Positions 16,263-27,339 of a DNA stretch of 64,000 nucleotides are shown in pieces. Every line of letters begins with the position of its first letter. Position 1 is the stretch's first letter. Origin of the DNA: Actinomycetospora termitidis (GTDB lineage: Bacteria > Actinomycetota > Actinomycetes > Mycobacteriales > Pseudonocardiaceae); the NCBI RefSeq assembly GCF_030286555.1, contig NZ_JASVWF010000001.1, positions 1,488,001 through 1,552,000 of the forward strand, given 5' to 3'. The notes below the pieces were generated by a model. It ran no database searches. It saw only the letters and a program-made list of their open reading frames with translations, and was not told the DNA's origin. The position numbers and the translations under genes are program-made.

Positions 16263-18116
16263 TCAGGCCGGGGGGAGCCGCCCGGCGAGGGTCCGCGCCA
16301 GCGTGAGCGCCTGGCCGCACCGGAGGTCCGCGGGCGACCCGGCGACGGCGGCGGACGTCAACTGGGTCGGCCGACCGGGCGACGCCGGCCCGAGCGACGC
16401 CCACACCCGGCAGCCGGTGTCGGTCGCGGACGCCCAGGCGAGACGCCCGTCGGGGGTGGGGAGCCGGCGGCCGTACTCCTTCGGGTCCTGGTCGTCGGTG
16501 GCGTAGTACAGGTCGACCTCGCCGCCCCGCCCGAAGGAGCACGACCAGTTCGCGAACCCGGGCGAGCCGCGGGTGACCGGGACGTCGGGGACGGCCCGCG
16601 TGAGCTCCTCGGCGGACAGCGCGGTGCACGCGTCGGAGCGGCCGAAGACGAACTGTGCCGGTCGGCCCGGGTCGGCGCGGACGCCCTCCCCGTCGATCGT
16701 GCGGGCGACCACCGCGGTCGCCGCCTCCGCCAGGGCGCACGTCCCCGCGGGGATCACGCCCCGGGACGTCGCGGTGATCCAGATCTGCGTGCCGTCGGCG
16801 ATCGTCAGCACCCGGAGACAGCCGTTCGAGCTCGACGCCGGGGTGTCCGGTGTCCTCGCCAGGGTGGCGCCGCCGAGCACGGTGGTGGTCGTGCCGCCGG
16901 GCGGCGGGGTGCGGGGGGCGTAGAAGGCCGCGGAGACCTCGCCCGACCCGGACCCGCCGCGGATCGTGGCGTTGCACCCGGTCGGGGTGAAGGCGCGACC
17001 GAACGACACCGTGCCCAGCTCGTCGAGCGCGTCCGCGTCGAGGAGGGCACACGGGTCGGCCTGGTCGGCGGGCACGTCGACGGTGCGGGCCGCGACGGTC
17101 GCGGGCATCGTGAGCGGGTCTGGCGCGGCGAGCCGCACCGTCACCAGGACCCCCGCCACCACCAGCAGCACGGCCGCGGCCGCCCCTGCGAGCAGCCACA
17201 CCCGCCGTCGGGACGGGGCGGGGGCTGTCGCCTCGCCGGTGAGCGTCGGAGTTCCCGACGACGGGTGCGGCTCCGGCCCCGTCCGGACGGTCTCCTCCGA
17301 CGGGCGCCGTGCGTGCGCCTCCAGCAGCTCGGCGGCGGTGGCCGCGTCCGGCCGGGTCGACGGGTCGTCAGCGAGCAGGCGCAGGAGCAGCGGGGCGAGC
17401 GTGTCGGCGTGCTCCGGCGGGCGCGGCGGCTCGGTCGCCACCCGGTACATCAGCCGCAGGGCGTTGCCGTCGGTGCCGTGCGGCGGGGCGCCCTCGACGG
17501 CGCGGTAGAGCGTCGCGCCGAGGGAGTAGACGTCGGAGGCGGGCGTGGGCTCCTCGCCGCGGGCCACCTCGCGCGCCATGTAGGCGGGCGTGCCGGAGAC
17601 GACGTCGGTGGCCGTGAGCTTGGTGGCCTCACCGGTGCCGCGCGAGATGCCGAAGTCGGTCAGCTTGACCGTGTCGTCCGCGCCGAGCAGGACGTTGCCG
17701 GGCTTGACGTCGCGGTGCAGCACGTCGTTCGCGTGGGCGGCGGCGAGGGCGGTGGCCACCGCCGCGCCGATGCGGGCCACCTCGACGGGGTCGAGGCGGT
17801 CGTCGACCGCGTCGGCGAGCGTCCGGGACGGGACGTACTCGAGGACCAGCCAGACGTCCTCGCCGGACTCGACGACGTCGTAGGTGGCCACCACCTGCGG
17901 CACCCCGCGCAGCCGCGCCGCCAGGCGCGCCTCCCGCAGCACGCGCGCCCGGGCCACGGACGCCTCGTCGTCGGGAAGGCCCGCGAAGCCGACCCGCTTC
18001 AGCGCGACCGTCGTCTCCAGGGTCTCGTCCCGCGCCTCGTAGACCTCGCCCATCCCGCCGCGGGCGATGAACCGGACGATCCGGTACCGCTCCGCGAACA
18101 GCTCGCCCGGTTCCAC
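16263..18116 (-). CDS. Transmembrane Ser/Thr protein kinase with Cys-containing ectodomain
   Basis: A 617-residue PknB-type kinase. The catalytic domain spans residues 10-270 with the glycine loop ARGGMGEVYEARD, Lys40, HRD at 134-136 and DFG at 154-156; the usual APE is ARE at about 181-183. A linker and one membrane segment (306-328) lead to an extracellular part with two similar Cys-bearing units. The GTG at 18116 directly follows the stop of the FHA gene, so the two are coupled. The outer units resemble the single-pass protein encoded first in this operon. Confidence 0.88.
   Translation of the reverse strand: MEPGELFAERYRIVRFIARGGMGEVYEARDETLETTVALKRVGFAGLPDDEASVARARVLREARLAARLRGVPQVVATYDVVESGEDVWLVLEYVPSRTLADAVDDRLDPVEVARIGAAVATALAAAHANDVLHRDVKPGNVLLGADDTVKLTDFGISRGTGEATKLTATDVVSGTPAYMAREVARGEEPTPASDVYSLGATLYRAVEGAPPHGTDGNALRLMYRVATEPPRPPEHADTLAPLLLRLLADDPSTRPDAATAAELLEAHARRPSEETVRTGPEPHPSSGTPTLTGEATAPAPSRRRVWLLAGAAAAVLLVVAGVLVTVRLAAPDPLTMPATVAARTVDVPADQADPCALLDADALDELGTVSFGRAFTPTGCNATIRGGSGSGEVSAAFYAPRTPPPGGTTTTVLGGATLARTPDTPASSSNGCLRVLTIADGTQIWITATSRGVIPAGTCALAEAATAVVARTIDGEGVRADPGRPAQFVFGRSDACTALSAEELTRAVPDVPVTRGSPGFANWSCSFGRGGEVDLYYATDDQDPKEYGRRLPTPDGRLAWASATDTGCRVWASLGPASPGRPTQLTSAAVAGSPADLRCGQALTLARTLAGRLPPA
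17252..17266 (+). repeat. One copy of the recurrent 15-mer TTCCCGACG(A/G)CGGGT
   Basis: This is a representative of a motif seen by eye at least nine times in the window, in both orientations: near 17252, 18481, 30828, 35136, 45376, 51376 and 61964, and reversed near 17200 and 35895. Copies fall in different reading frames of different genes. Confidence 0.45.
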
Positions 18117-18902
18117 CTAAGCCTCCAGCAGCCGGAGGTCCGGCGGGACGACCGTGGTCGACACCAGCAGCTCGGTGACGAGGTTGTGGTTCAGCGCGTT
18201 GCCCACCGGTTCGCCGACCTCCTCGCGCGTCAGACCCCGCACCCCGGCCGCCGCGAGCCGCTTGCGCACCCCGACGACGCACCACTCCGCTTTCTTCGCG
18301 GTCCACCCGGCGTCGGGACGGAGCTCGGCCAGCTCGGCGGCGACCCCGGCCCACGTCTCCGGCCGCGGGTGCGCCTCGTGGCGCAGGTAGCGCTGGCCGA
18401 GCGAGACCAGCGCCAGGCGCTCGTCGTCGGTCAGCTGCCAGACCGGCGGCGCGGTGGTCGCGTCCTGCGGCTCCGCCGAGTTCCCGACGACGGGTCGGCC
18501 CGCCACGCGGACCTCCACCAGGTGCTCGCGGTCGGGCCCGGTGCGGATGAACAGCGGTGTGTAGACCGCTCCGAGGGGCTCCTCGTGCCCGGCCAGCAGG
18601 AGCGCGGAGCCGGGCAGGCGGATCGGGAGCGAGCCGGTGTTGCGCAGCGTCCAGCGGTCGCGGTCGAAGCAGAGCACCCCGTGCCGGCGGCTGACGCGCG
18701 GATCGCCCTCGCCGACGCAGACGTGCACCTCCGGCTCGTTGCGGCCGAACACCACCGGGAACCGCGGTCGCGGCTCGACCCGGATGCCGCCGCGGCCACC
18801 GAGGACGAAGAGCGTGCCGGGGACGGCGTCGGGCACGCCGCGGGCGAGGCTGCCCGAGCCCGCGGGCAACAGCTCGACCGGTGCCACCAGGTCCCCCCTC
18901 AT
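18117..18902 (-). CDS. FHA-domain protein of the kinase operon
   Basis: A 261-residue cytosolic protein. Residues about 35-110 form an FHA phosphothreonine-binding domain (FPVVFGRNEPEVHV, DPRVSRRHGVLCFD and LRNTGSLPIRL; the key Arg, Ser and His are present). The C-terminal half (about 150-261) contains a helix-turn-helix-like region with RPETWAGVAAELAEL and AKKAEWCVVGVRKRL. It likely reads phosphorylation by the kinase encoded immediately downstream. Its ATG overlaps the upstream stop in ATGA. Confidence 0.82.
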   Translation of the reverse strand: MRGDLVAPVELLPAGSGSLARGVPDAVPGTLFVLGGRGGIRVEPRPRFPVVFGRNEPEVHVCVGEGDPRVSRRHGVLCFDRDRWTLRNTGSLPIRLPGSALLLAGHEEPLGAVYTPLFIRTGPDREHLVEVRVAGRPVVGNSAEPQDATTAPPVWQLTDDERLALVSLGQRYLRHEAHPRPETWAGVAAELAELRPDAGWTAKKAEWCVVGVRKRLAAAGVRGLTREEVGEPVGNALNHNLVTELLVSTTVVPPDLRLLEA

Positions 18903-19843
18903 CGCCCCGCCCCCGCCGCGAGCCGTCGCGCGGCGTCGCACGCACCCGCGGGGTCGTCCGGTGACGACACCGTGATCTGCAGCGACTCGGTCACCATTCC
19001 CCCGGACGGGGCCCGGTATGCCCGGTGCGGGATCGCCGCGGTGCACCCGTTCGCGAGGCCGTTGTCGGAGTTCGGGACGACGACGGTGCGCCCGTCCGGC
19101 TCCGTCGCGGGGCCGAGCCCGCCGGTGCGGTAGATCGCCGCCTGGACGGCGACGCCGCGCGGGTCGCCCCACCGGCAGCCCCAGTCCGCCCAGCCGTGGA
19201 CGGCGGCGCGGGGGTCGAGGCCGAGCACGCGCGGGTCGACCAGCGCGCAGGCGCTGCGGTGCGTCAGGGCCTCCGGGGGCTCCGGCGCCCGGCGCGGCAG
19301 ACCGGCCTGCAGCGCGGCGAGCGCCCCGTCGACGGCGGGCTCGACCAGCGCGCACGGCTGCGGGCCCGTCGCCGCGAGGTCGACGGCGCGACCGTCGGGG
19401 AGGACGACGAGGCGCTCGCACGCGGCGTCGTCGGTGCCGCGGACGACGACGAGGTCGCCGAGGGTGCGCAGCGGCCGCGCCGCGTGGGACGAGACCTCCG
19501 CGAGCTGGGCGGTCACGATCGCGCCGGACTCCTCGATCGTCCCCGCGACCGGTCCGATCACGGCCGCGCACTGCTGCGGCAGCCGGAAGTCGCCGAAGAT
19601 CGTGGCCGCCGCCCCGAACGTGCTCGCGGCCAGCGGCGCGCACGGGTCCGCGGTGCGGGGGTCGCCGATCGGGTCCTGCGGCGGGCGGCCGCTCCCCGTG
19701 AGCGCGACGACCGTCGCCACCACGGCCATCAGCACCACCGCCCCGATCCCGGCGGTCAGCACGATGCCGAGCCGGTGGCGGCGGTGTCGTTCGTCGGGGT
19801 CGGGCGCCACGCGCACCGTGGGTCCGTCGTCGATGGCGTTCAT
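18899..19843 (-). CDS. Single-pass membrane protein resembling the kinase ectodomain
   Basis: A 314-residue protein with a short cytosolic N-terminus, one membrane segment (residues 25-49) and an extracellular part with paired Cys residues. Its outer units ([13 protein letters not shown] and [13 protein letters not shown], each followed by a W-G-C or N-G-C element) resemble those of the kinase two genes downstream (ADPCALLDADALD and SDACTALSAEELT). It is first in a coupled three-gene operon with the FHA and kinase genes. A role as co-sensor or decoy for the kinase is inference. Confidence 0.65.
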   Translation of the reverse strand: MNAIDDGPTVRVAPDPDERHRRHRLGIVLTAGIGAVVLMAVVATVVALTGSGRPPQDPIGDPRTADPCAPLAASTFGAAATIFGDFRLPQQCAAVIGPVAGTIEESGAIVTAQLAEVSSHAARPLRTLGDLVVVRGTDDAACERLVVLPDGRAVDLAATGPQPCALVEPAVDGALAALQAGLPRRAPEPPEALTHRSACALVDPRVLGLDPRAAVHGWADWGCRWGDPRGVAVQAAIYRTGGLGPATEPDGRTVVVPNSDNGLANGCTAAIPHRAYRAPSGGMVTESLQITVSSPDDPAGACDAARRLAAGAGR

Positions 19844-19903
19844 GACGGCGAGGGTGGGTGCTCCTGCTCGGGACCCCTCCCGAGCCGTCGTACCCTCCTC
19901 CGG

Positions 19904-21160
19904 GTGACGACCCCGACCGCGCCGGCCCCGTCCGTCGACCGGTGGAGCGTCGGGTTGCTGATCGCCGTGGTCGTCGGCCAGGCGGTCCTCACGTGCGCCG
20001 CGATCGCACCGACCCTGAACCTGCCGGGAGCGGTGCTGGCGCTGGTCCTGACCCTCGTCCTGATCGGGGTCCAACTGGGATACGTCAGCCGTCCGGCGGT
20101 GCGGCGGACCCGCGAGGGCACGGTGATCGCCCTGCTGCTGCTCGCCTGTCTGGTGTACGTCCCCGCGATCGCGCTGACCGGCGCCTGGATCGCCTTCGCC
20201 GGGTTCCTCGCCGGAAGCCTGTCGCTGCTCCTGCCCGGACGCCTCGGGGTCGGCGGGTTCGCCGTCGTGGTCGTGAGCGCCGTCGCGGTGGGGTTCGGAC
20301 TCGGCGGCGCGTCCGCGCCCGCGAGCCTCTTCGTGGGCCTGTCCACCGGCCTCGCCACGGTCGTCACGGGGCTCGTGATCCACGGCCTCACCCGGCTCGT
20401 CGCGCTCACCCGGAGGCCGGCCGTGGTCGCGACCGCGGAGGAGCCGGCCGCGGTGGAGCAGACCGCGGACGAGGCCCTGGACGACGAGGTTCCGCCGGTT
20501 CCCGGGGTCGCGGCACCCCTGGCCACCGAACTCGACGCCGCCCGCTCGACGCTGGACGCCGCGGGCGTCGACCTCGCGGTGCTGGGCGAGGACGCCGATC
20601 TCCCGGACGAGGTCGGGGCCCTGTTCGCCGACCTGCTGCGGGAGACCGTGGCGAACCTGCAGCGGCACTCCGGACCGACGGCCTGCCAGATCACGATCGC
20701 CCGCCGCCGGGAGGAAGCGCGTCTCGTCGTCACCCACGACGGCGCGGACGGGCCGTCGGACGAATCGGCCCTCGAGGGCCTCCGGGAGCGCTTCGCGGAG
20801 CACGACGGCACCGTGCTCCTCGAGAAGGACGGCGACGAGTTCACCGTGGCCGGGCGGCTGCCGATCCGGCAGTCGGCGCCCGAGCCCGAGTCGGAGGTAG
20901 AGCCCGAGCCGGAGGGCGAGCCTGAGTCGGAGGCCGAGCCCGAGTCGGAGGTAGAGCCCGAGCCGGAGGGCGAGCCTGAGTCGGAGGCCGAGCCCGAGTC
21001 GCAGGCCGAGCCCGAGCCGGAGGGCGAGCCGGAGCCCGACGTCGAACCCGAGTCGGACGGCGAGCCCGAGTCGGACGGCGAGCCCGAGCCGAAGGGCGAG
21101 CCTGCGGAGGCCGAAGCCGCGGAGGCCGAACCCGGGTCGGCGACCGAGACGCGGACCTGA
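19904..21160 (+). CDS. Membrane histidine-kinase-like protein lacking the phosphoacceptor domain
   Basis: A 418-residue protein with five to six N-terminal membrane segments (about residues 13-165) and a HATPase-like region (about 205-320). The latter has an N-box [18 protein letters not shown] and a G1-like VTHDGADG. The H-box expected before it in NarL/DesK-type kinases (a His in a DLHD context) is missing, so autophosphorylation is unlikely. Residues 327-418 are an acidic Glu/Pro/Ser repeat. The GTG at 19904 follows TACCCT by 7 nt. It diverges from the kinase operon across 60 bp. Confidence 0.6.
   Translation: MTTPTAPAPSVDRWSVGLLIAVVVGQAVLTCAAIAPTLNLPGAVLALVLTLVLIGVQLGYVSRPAVRRTREGTVIALLLLACLVYVPAIALTGAWIAFAGFLAGSLSLLLPGRLGVGGFAVVVVSAVAVGFGLGGASAPASLFVGLSTGLATVVTGLVIHGLTRLVALTRRPAVVATAEEPAAVEQTADEALDDEVPPVPGVAAPLATELDAARSTLDAAGVDLAVLGEDADLPDEVGALFADLLRETVANLQRHSGPTACQITIARRREEARLVVTHDGADGPSDESALEGLRERFAEHDGTVLLEKDGDEFTVAGRLPIRQSAPEPESEVEPEPEGEPESEAEPESEVEPEPEGEPESEAEPESQAEPEPEGEPEPDVEPESDGEPESDGEPEPKGEPAEAEAAEAEPGSATETRT
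20887..20994 (+). repeat. Perfect 54-bp tandem duplication in the acidic tail
   Basis: Positions 20887-20940 and 20941-20994 are identical. A degenerate third unit follows at about 20995-21045. Each unit encodes 18 residues rich in Glu, Pro and Ser. Perfect identity, including third codon positions, points to a recent in-frame expansion. Confidence 0.85.
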
Positions 21161-21246
21161 CGAGCGAGCACCCTCGGCGCTCCTCGGCAGGGATTTCCAC
21201 CGCAGGTGCTCGTTGATCATGGCCCACGATCCGCCAGGATGGCGTC

Positions 21247-22182
21247 GTGGCGATGGACGACGACGCACGGGCGGACCGGACGGCCCGGGCGGTGGCCGCG
21301 GCGCGGGCCGTCGCGGAGGAGCACGGGATCGCGGTCGAGGCCCCGGCGGTGCTCCACGACCTGTTCTCGGTCGTCGTGCACCTCGCGCCCGCGCCCGTCG
21401 TCATGCGGATCCCGACGGTCCTCCCGCCGTCACGTCGGGCCGATCCGGCACGCACCCTGGCCGAGCGCCGGGACGAGATCGCGGTCTCCGTGGCGCTGGG
21501 TGACCTCGGCTTCCCGACGACGAGGCCGAGCCCCCTGCTGCCGGCCGTCCCGTTCGAGCTCGACGGCTTCGTCATGACGGCGTGGGAGCACGTGGCGGTG
21601 CTGCCGGACGCCGAGCTCGACGACTCGCCCGGCTACGTCGCGGACCTGCACGCGGCGCTGCGGGGCATCGACCTCCCGAGCCTGCCCTTCCTGGTGTTCT
21701 GGGACGACTGGCTCACCGAGACCCTCGACCTGCTCGCCGACCTGCCGGAGATCCTCGCCCCCGCCGACCTCGCGCTCGCCCGCCGCGAGTACGAGCGCAT
21801 CGACGAGGTCTTTGGCTCCCCTGAGGCGTTCGCCGCCGCGTTCCCGCACGCGGGTGTCCAGCCGATCCACGGCGACGCGCCCACGCACAACGTGCTGCTC
21901 ACGGCCGACGGTCCCGTCGTCACGGACCTGGAGCACACCTGCCGCGGGCCGGTCGAGTGGGACCTCGCGATGACCGGGCCGGAGTTCGTGAGCGCCTACG
22001 ACTCCGCGGCGGTGCTGCGGGGCGGCCGCCCGGCCGACCGCGAGCTGCTGGCGCTGTGCGAGTCGGCCCGGTGGCTGCAGATCGTGTGCTGCCTCGGGCT
22101 CGCGCCCTGGTCCCCGCCCGCGCTGGTCGAGGGCATCGTCCCGCTCGTGGCGACCTGGCGGGACTACGTCAGCGCGACGTAG
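21247..22182 (+). CDS. Aminoglycoside-phosphotransferase-like (APH) family protein
   Basis: A 311-residue kinase-fold protein of the phosphotransferase (PF01636) family. The catalytic loop is GVQPIHGDAPTHNVLL (HGD at about 205) and the Mg2+ site is VVTDLEHTCRG. The N-lobe has VVMRIPTVLPPSRR. The substrate is unknown; resistance should not be inferred. GTG 21247 follows CAGGAT by 6 nt; ATG 21253 is an alternative. Its end overlaps the CehA-like gene by 19 bp on the opposite strand. Confidence 0.78.
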   Translation: MAMDDDARADRTARAVAAARAVAEEHGIAVEAPAVLHDLFSVVVHLAPAPVVMRIPTVLPPSRRADPARTLAERRDEIAVSVALGDLGFPTTRPSPLLPAVPFELDGFVMTAWEHVAVLPDAELDDSPGYVADLHAALRGIDLPSLPFLVFWDDWLTETLDLLADLPEILAPADLALARREYERIDEVFGSPEAFAAAFPHAGVQPIHGDAPTHNVLLTADGPVVTDLEHTCRGPVEWDLAMTGPEFVSAYDSAAVLRGGRPADRELLALCESARWLQIVCCLGLAPWSPPALVEGIVPLVATWRDYVSAT

Positions 22183-24104
22183 TAGGCCCGCGCCCGGTCG
22201 AGGACCTCGGTGTGGTCGGCGCGCTGGCGGGCCGCCTCCTCCGGCTCGTCGGCGAACCGGCCGTGCTCGTCGAGGTGACGTCCGAGGCGGTCGAGGAACT
22301 CCAGGCACCACGCGGCGTCCGCCGCCCGGGCGATGCGGGCGCCGTCGACCTCGACGTGCACCGGGGTCGTGTGGGCGAAGACCGGCATCTCCGGCGCGAG
22401 CGGGTGCGGGCTTCCCTCGAACGCCGCCGCGAGCCAGCCCGGCTCGTCGACGCGCACCGTCGTGACGAGCTCCGGCTCCTCGGTCTCCGCGATCACGCCG
22501 TCCGGCCCGACGAGCCGCAGCACACCGGGGTACCGACCGTGCACCCGGAGCCGGACCGGCAGGTCGCCCCCGACGACGACCGCGCCCGGACCACACCCGG
22601 CCACGTCCGCCGTCAGGAACGGGCCGTTGGTGGCGAGGGTGCGACCGGCCGCGACCGCGCCCTGGAACGCGTCGACCGACACCGGGGCGCCGGCGAGGTC
22701 GGCGTACATCCGGCCCCAGCCCGGCGGGTTGGACGCCACGCCGGGCCCGTGGGCGAAGGACAGGAACACGTCGCTCCCGGCCGTGGCGGCGAGCCGGAGG
22801 CCGCAGTTGAGGAGGCGGCGGTAGAGCAGGGCGGTCGGTCGCGGGTCCCAGCAGTGCACCAGGTCGATCGCGTCGACCAGGCCCAGGGCCGCGTCGACGA
22901 CGAGCGCCCGGGCCTCCGGCATGCGCGCGATCGCGAACATGTCCTCGACGTCGGCGAAGACCGGGTGGGCGTACCCGACGGTGGCGTCGCGGGCGCGCAG
23001 GTCGGCGCACGCAACGGCGTTGGGTGGCCAGTCGTGCGGGTGCTCCGCGCCCTCGTGCCCGGTCTGGTAGCGCCGCGGCGGGCTGGTCGGGCCGAGGGCG
23101 TGCACGTGCCCGAGGAGGTCGTTGCGGAACTCCACACCGGCGCGGGCCACGGACCCGTCGTCGTGCCAGAGGTCCTCGCCGACGGTGTGCTCGAGCAGCT
23201 CCCGGTCGTAGACCCGGGCGCCGGAGAGGTTCCCGGCGGTGAGGTTCATCAGCGCGAGGTCCTCACCGCGCTGCATCACGCGCGCCTGGCCGGGAGCCAC
23301 GACGAGGTCGCCGGAGTAGTTGAGGTGCACGTGCAGGTCGGCGGAGCGCCAGCCGTCGGCGGCCGGGTCGTGGGTGCGGGCCAGGGCGGTCTCGACGACG
23401 GGGCGCTCGCATGGATCGACGACCGTCGTCTCCGGTGCGAACTCCGGGCCCCGCGCACAGGTGATCGTCAGGGGTGCGGCGGGCACCGTCAGGGTGGCCT
23501 CGCGGGCGTGGAAGAACGGGCGGTGCCCGCCGTCCCACTTGGGCGGGACGCCGTCCGGGAACCAGGCGCCGCCGGTCCCGTCGACGACGGACCACCGCGA
23601 CCCGTCGTCGGCCCGCAGGGTGAGCTCGACCGCCTCGCGCACCTCCACCGCGGGGACCTCGACGCCGTCCACCCGGATCGTCGGGTGCGCACCGTCGACC
23701 TCGAGACCGTCGAGCACGATCCCGGACGGCGGGACGGCGACGTCGTCCCCGTCGACGGCGACGACGCTGCCGGGCGGGGCCTCGAGCAGGAGGTCCACCG
23801 GGGTCGTCCGCCCGCGGACCGCGAGGCGCCGGGCACCGTCGGGAACGGGCCCGCCCACCACCACGTGCAGCACGCCCGCGTCGCCGTCGCCCAGGACCGA
23901 ACGGACCGCGGCCGCCCAGTCGCCGGTCTCGGCGGCCGCCGTCATGACGTCGCCGAGACGGGAGAAGCGCGCGCAGCGGAAGAAGTCCGGCAGGTCCTCG
24001 CCGCCCCAGTCCCACCCCCGTTCGGCGAGCAGGCTCCGGTAGTGGGCCAGCGCCTCGATCACCGCCGGAGGGAGATCCAGCGCCTCGTCGTCCTGGCAGC
24101 ACAC
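22164..24104 (-). CDS. CehA/McbA family metallohydrolase (PHP-type)
   Basis: A 646-residue protein. Residues about 250-560 contain the PHP-like metal-binding core, including LHVHLNYSGD, NLTAGNLSG, GHVHALGP, VGYAHPVF and GSDVFLSF. The N-terminal 230 residues form beta-rich domains (VEVREAVELTLRADDGSRW). Characterised relatives hydrolyse carbaryl-type carbamates, but most are uncharacterised, so the substrate is unknown. The GTG at 24104 lies 5 nt after the MarR stop, so the two are co-transcribed. Confidence 0.75.
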   Translation of the reverse strand: MCCQDDEALDLPPAVIEALAHYRSLLAERGWDWGGEDLPDFFRCARFSRLGDVMTAAAETGDWAAAVRSVLGDGDAGVLHVVVGGPVPDGARRLAVRGRTTPVDLLLEAPPGSVVAVDGDDVAVPPSGIVLDGLEVDGAHPTIRVDGVEVPAVEVREAVELTLRADDGSRWSVVDGTGGAWFPDGVPPKWDGGHRPFFHAREATLTVPAAPLTITCARGPEFAPETTVVDPCERPVVETALARTHDPAADGWRSADLHVHLNYSGDLVVAPGQARVMQRGEDLALMNLTAGNLSGARVYDRELLEHTVGEDLWHDDGSVARAGVEFRNDLLGHVHALGPTSPPRRYQTGHEGAEHPHDWPPNAVACADLRARDATVGYAHPVFADVEDMFAIARMPEARALVVDAALGLVDAIDLVHCWDPRPTALLYRRLLNCGLRLAATAGSDVFLSFAHGPGVASNPPGWGRMYADLAGAPVSVDAFQGAVAAGRTLATNGPFLTADVAGCGPGAVVVGGDLPVRLRVHGRYPGVLRLVGPDGVIAETEEPELVTTVRVDEPGWLAAAFEGSPHPLAPEMPVFAHTTPVHVEVDGARIARAADAAWCLEFLDRLGRHLDEHGRFADEPEEAARQRADHTEVLDRARAYYVALT

Positions 24105-24109
24105 GTCGT

Positions 24110-24544
24110 TCAGCCTGGCAGAGCGGGATCGGTGAGCAGGAGCTGCAGCAGCCGCTCCAGCTCGGCGCGGTCGTGCTCGCCGAGCCCCGCGAACACCCGG
24201 TCCGCCTCCTGGGCGCGCGCGTGCCGGATCTCCCCGGCGAGGGTCACGCCGGTGTCGGTGACGACGACGAGGGTGGCGCGCCGGTCCGCGGGATCGGTCT
24301 CGCGGCGCACGAGGCCGCGCTCCTCCAGCGCGTCGACCACCTCCGTCGCGCTCCGTGGCGCGATGCCGAGGTGTCTCGCGAGAGCGCCGGGGCGCACGGA
24401 ACCGTGGCGCATCAGCGTCCCGAGGGCGCGCAGCTGCGAGGGCGTGACGTCGTAGGGCGCGAGGGCATCCCGCCAGGAGTGCCGCAGCCGACGGGCCACG
24501 GCCCAGAACAGGTCGCCGACCGAGGTGGGTTCGCCGTCCTCCAC
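24110..24544 (-). CDS. MarR-family transcriptional regulator
   Basis: A 144-residue winged-helix regulator (YDVTPSQLRALGTLMRHG, LARHLGIAPRSATEVVDALEERGLVRRETDPADRRATLVVVTDTG). It is divergent from an ABC exporter across 71 bp holding two overlapping palindromes, and co-directional with the CehA-like hydrolase. It probably represses both and itself, and responds to a small aromatic or drug-like ligand; the ligand is inference. Confidence 0.87.
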   Translation of the reverse strand: MEDGEPTSVGDLFWAVARRLRHSWRDALAPYDVTPSQLRALGTLMRHGSVRPGALARHLGIAPRSATEVVDALEERGLVRRETDPADRRATLVVVTDTGVTLAGEIRHARAQEADRVFAGLGEHDRAELERLLQLLLTDPALPG

Positions 24545-24571
24545 GGGAACACCCTAGCGGAAGACGCTGTT

Positions 24572-24601
24572 GTAGCCTCATGATGAGGTTACCTCAGTAA
24601 C
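24572..24601. promoter_or_regulatory. Double MarR operator
   Basis: A 21-nt palindrome at 24572-24592 has 9 of 10 base pairs matching around a central G (core CCTCAT-g-ATGAGG at 24576-24588). A second palindrome, GTTAC-ctca-GTAAC, overlaps it at 24588-24601. The second ends 3 nt before the AGGAG of the ABC gene. The region is the most AT-rich stretch nearby. Confidence 0.65.
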
Positions 24602-24615
24602 GAAGGAGATGCCCC

Positions 24616-26380
<1,765 letters not shown>

Positions 26381-26394
<14 letters not shown>

Positions 26395-27166
26395 GACCCA
26401 CCAGCACGTCCACCAGCGGACCCGGCCGCAGCTGGGCCCCGACGTGCGAGGTGGCCAGCTCCGCCGTCGTGAACGGCTCGGCCAGGACGGCGTCGGCCTC
26501 GGCGACGAACCGGTCCTGCAGGGCGGGCAGGACCGCGCGGTCGGCCGCCAGTCGCACGTAGGTGTGCGGCAGGCGGCCCCAGCGCGCCGGGTCGACCCGC
26601 ACCGCGTCCTCGTCGATCGCGAGCGACTCCCGCCGGTCCATCGTCGCGAGGACGGCGAGCAGCTCGGCCCGGGTGCCGTCGGCGAGCAGGGCCTCCTGGA
26701 GGGCGTCGAGCGCGCCGGGGTCGGTCGTGCCGAAGTCGACCCGCAGCTCGCCCACCTCACCCGGGTCGGCCGTGAGCAGCCGCGGGGCGAGCGCGTCGAG
26801 CGCCGAGGGCTCGGGCGTGACGTAGGTGGACGGCCCGCCGGTGACGCAGCACCACGCGGAGACGTAGACGACGTGGGCCAGCAGCTCGGGGACCTCGTTG
26901 GCCACCGCGGTCGCCGTGAGCCCGCCGCGACTGTGCGCGACCAGCACCACGGGCCCGTCGAGCGCGCGGACCACATCGGTGACCGCGGCGACGTCGTCGT
27001 CGGTGGAGATCCCCACCATCCCGGTCTCCCGGGCGTCGAGGCCGTGCCCGGGCAGGTCGACGGCGAGGGCCCGGTGCCCGCGCAGCGTGAGCTCGCGCGC
27101 GACCGGGCCCCACGCGGCGGCGGTCGAGAACGCGCCGTGGACGAGGACGTACGTGATCGATGACAA
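26381..27166 (-). CDS. Alpha/beta hydrolase
   Basis: A 261-residue hydrolase (YVLVHGAFSTAAAWGPVARELTLRGHRALAVDLPGHG; nucleophile Ser in VAHSRGG; late His region HTYVRLAADRAVLP). It resembles salicylate-esterase/HNL-like alpha/beta hydrolases with unknown substrates. The start is TTG 27166, 6 nt after GGGAG. Its last 14 bp overlap the ABC exporter end on the opposite strand. Confidence 0.78.
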
Positions 27167-27339
27167 GGGGCACTCCCGGGAGGTCGGACGGACGCGACGG
27201 CGGGGGCTCAGATCACGGCGCGGACGATAGGGCCTGCGGTGACGACCGGTCCACCGGGTTCCGACCGCTTTCCACCGCCCGGCGGCAACCGGTTGCGTGG
27301 ACCGTCCCGACACACGCCGCGACCCATTACGGTGCCGCC

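Noticed and set aside
20887-21045. Regular repeats that could be mistaken for a CRISPR or minisatellite array
   Set aside because: The units are tandem without spacers and are translated in frame as an acidic tail.
21247-22182. Antibiotic resistance by the APH-like protein
   Set aside because: The fold is shared by many metabolic kinases; no specific resistance motif or context is seen.
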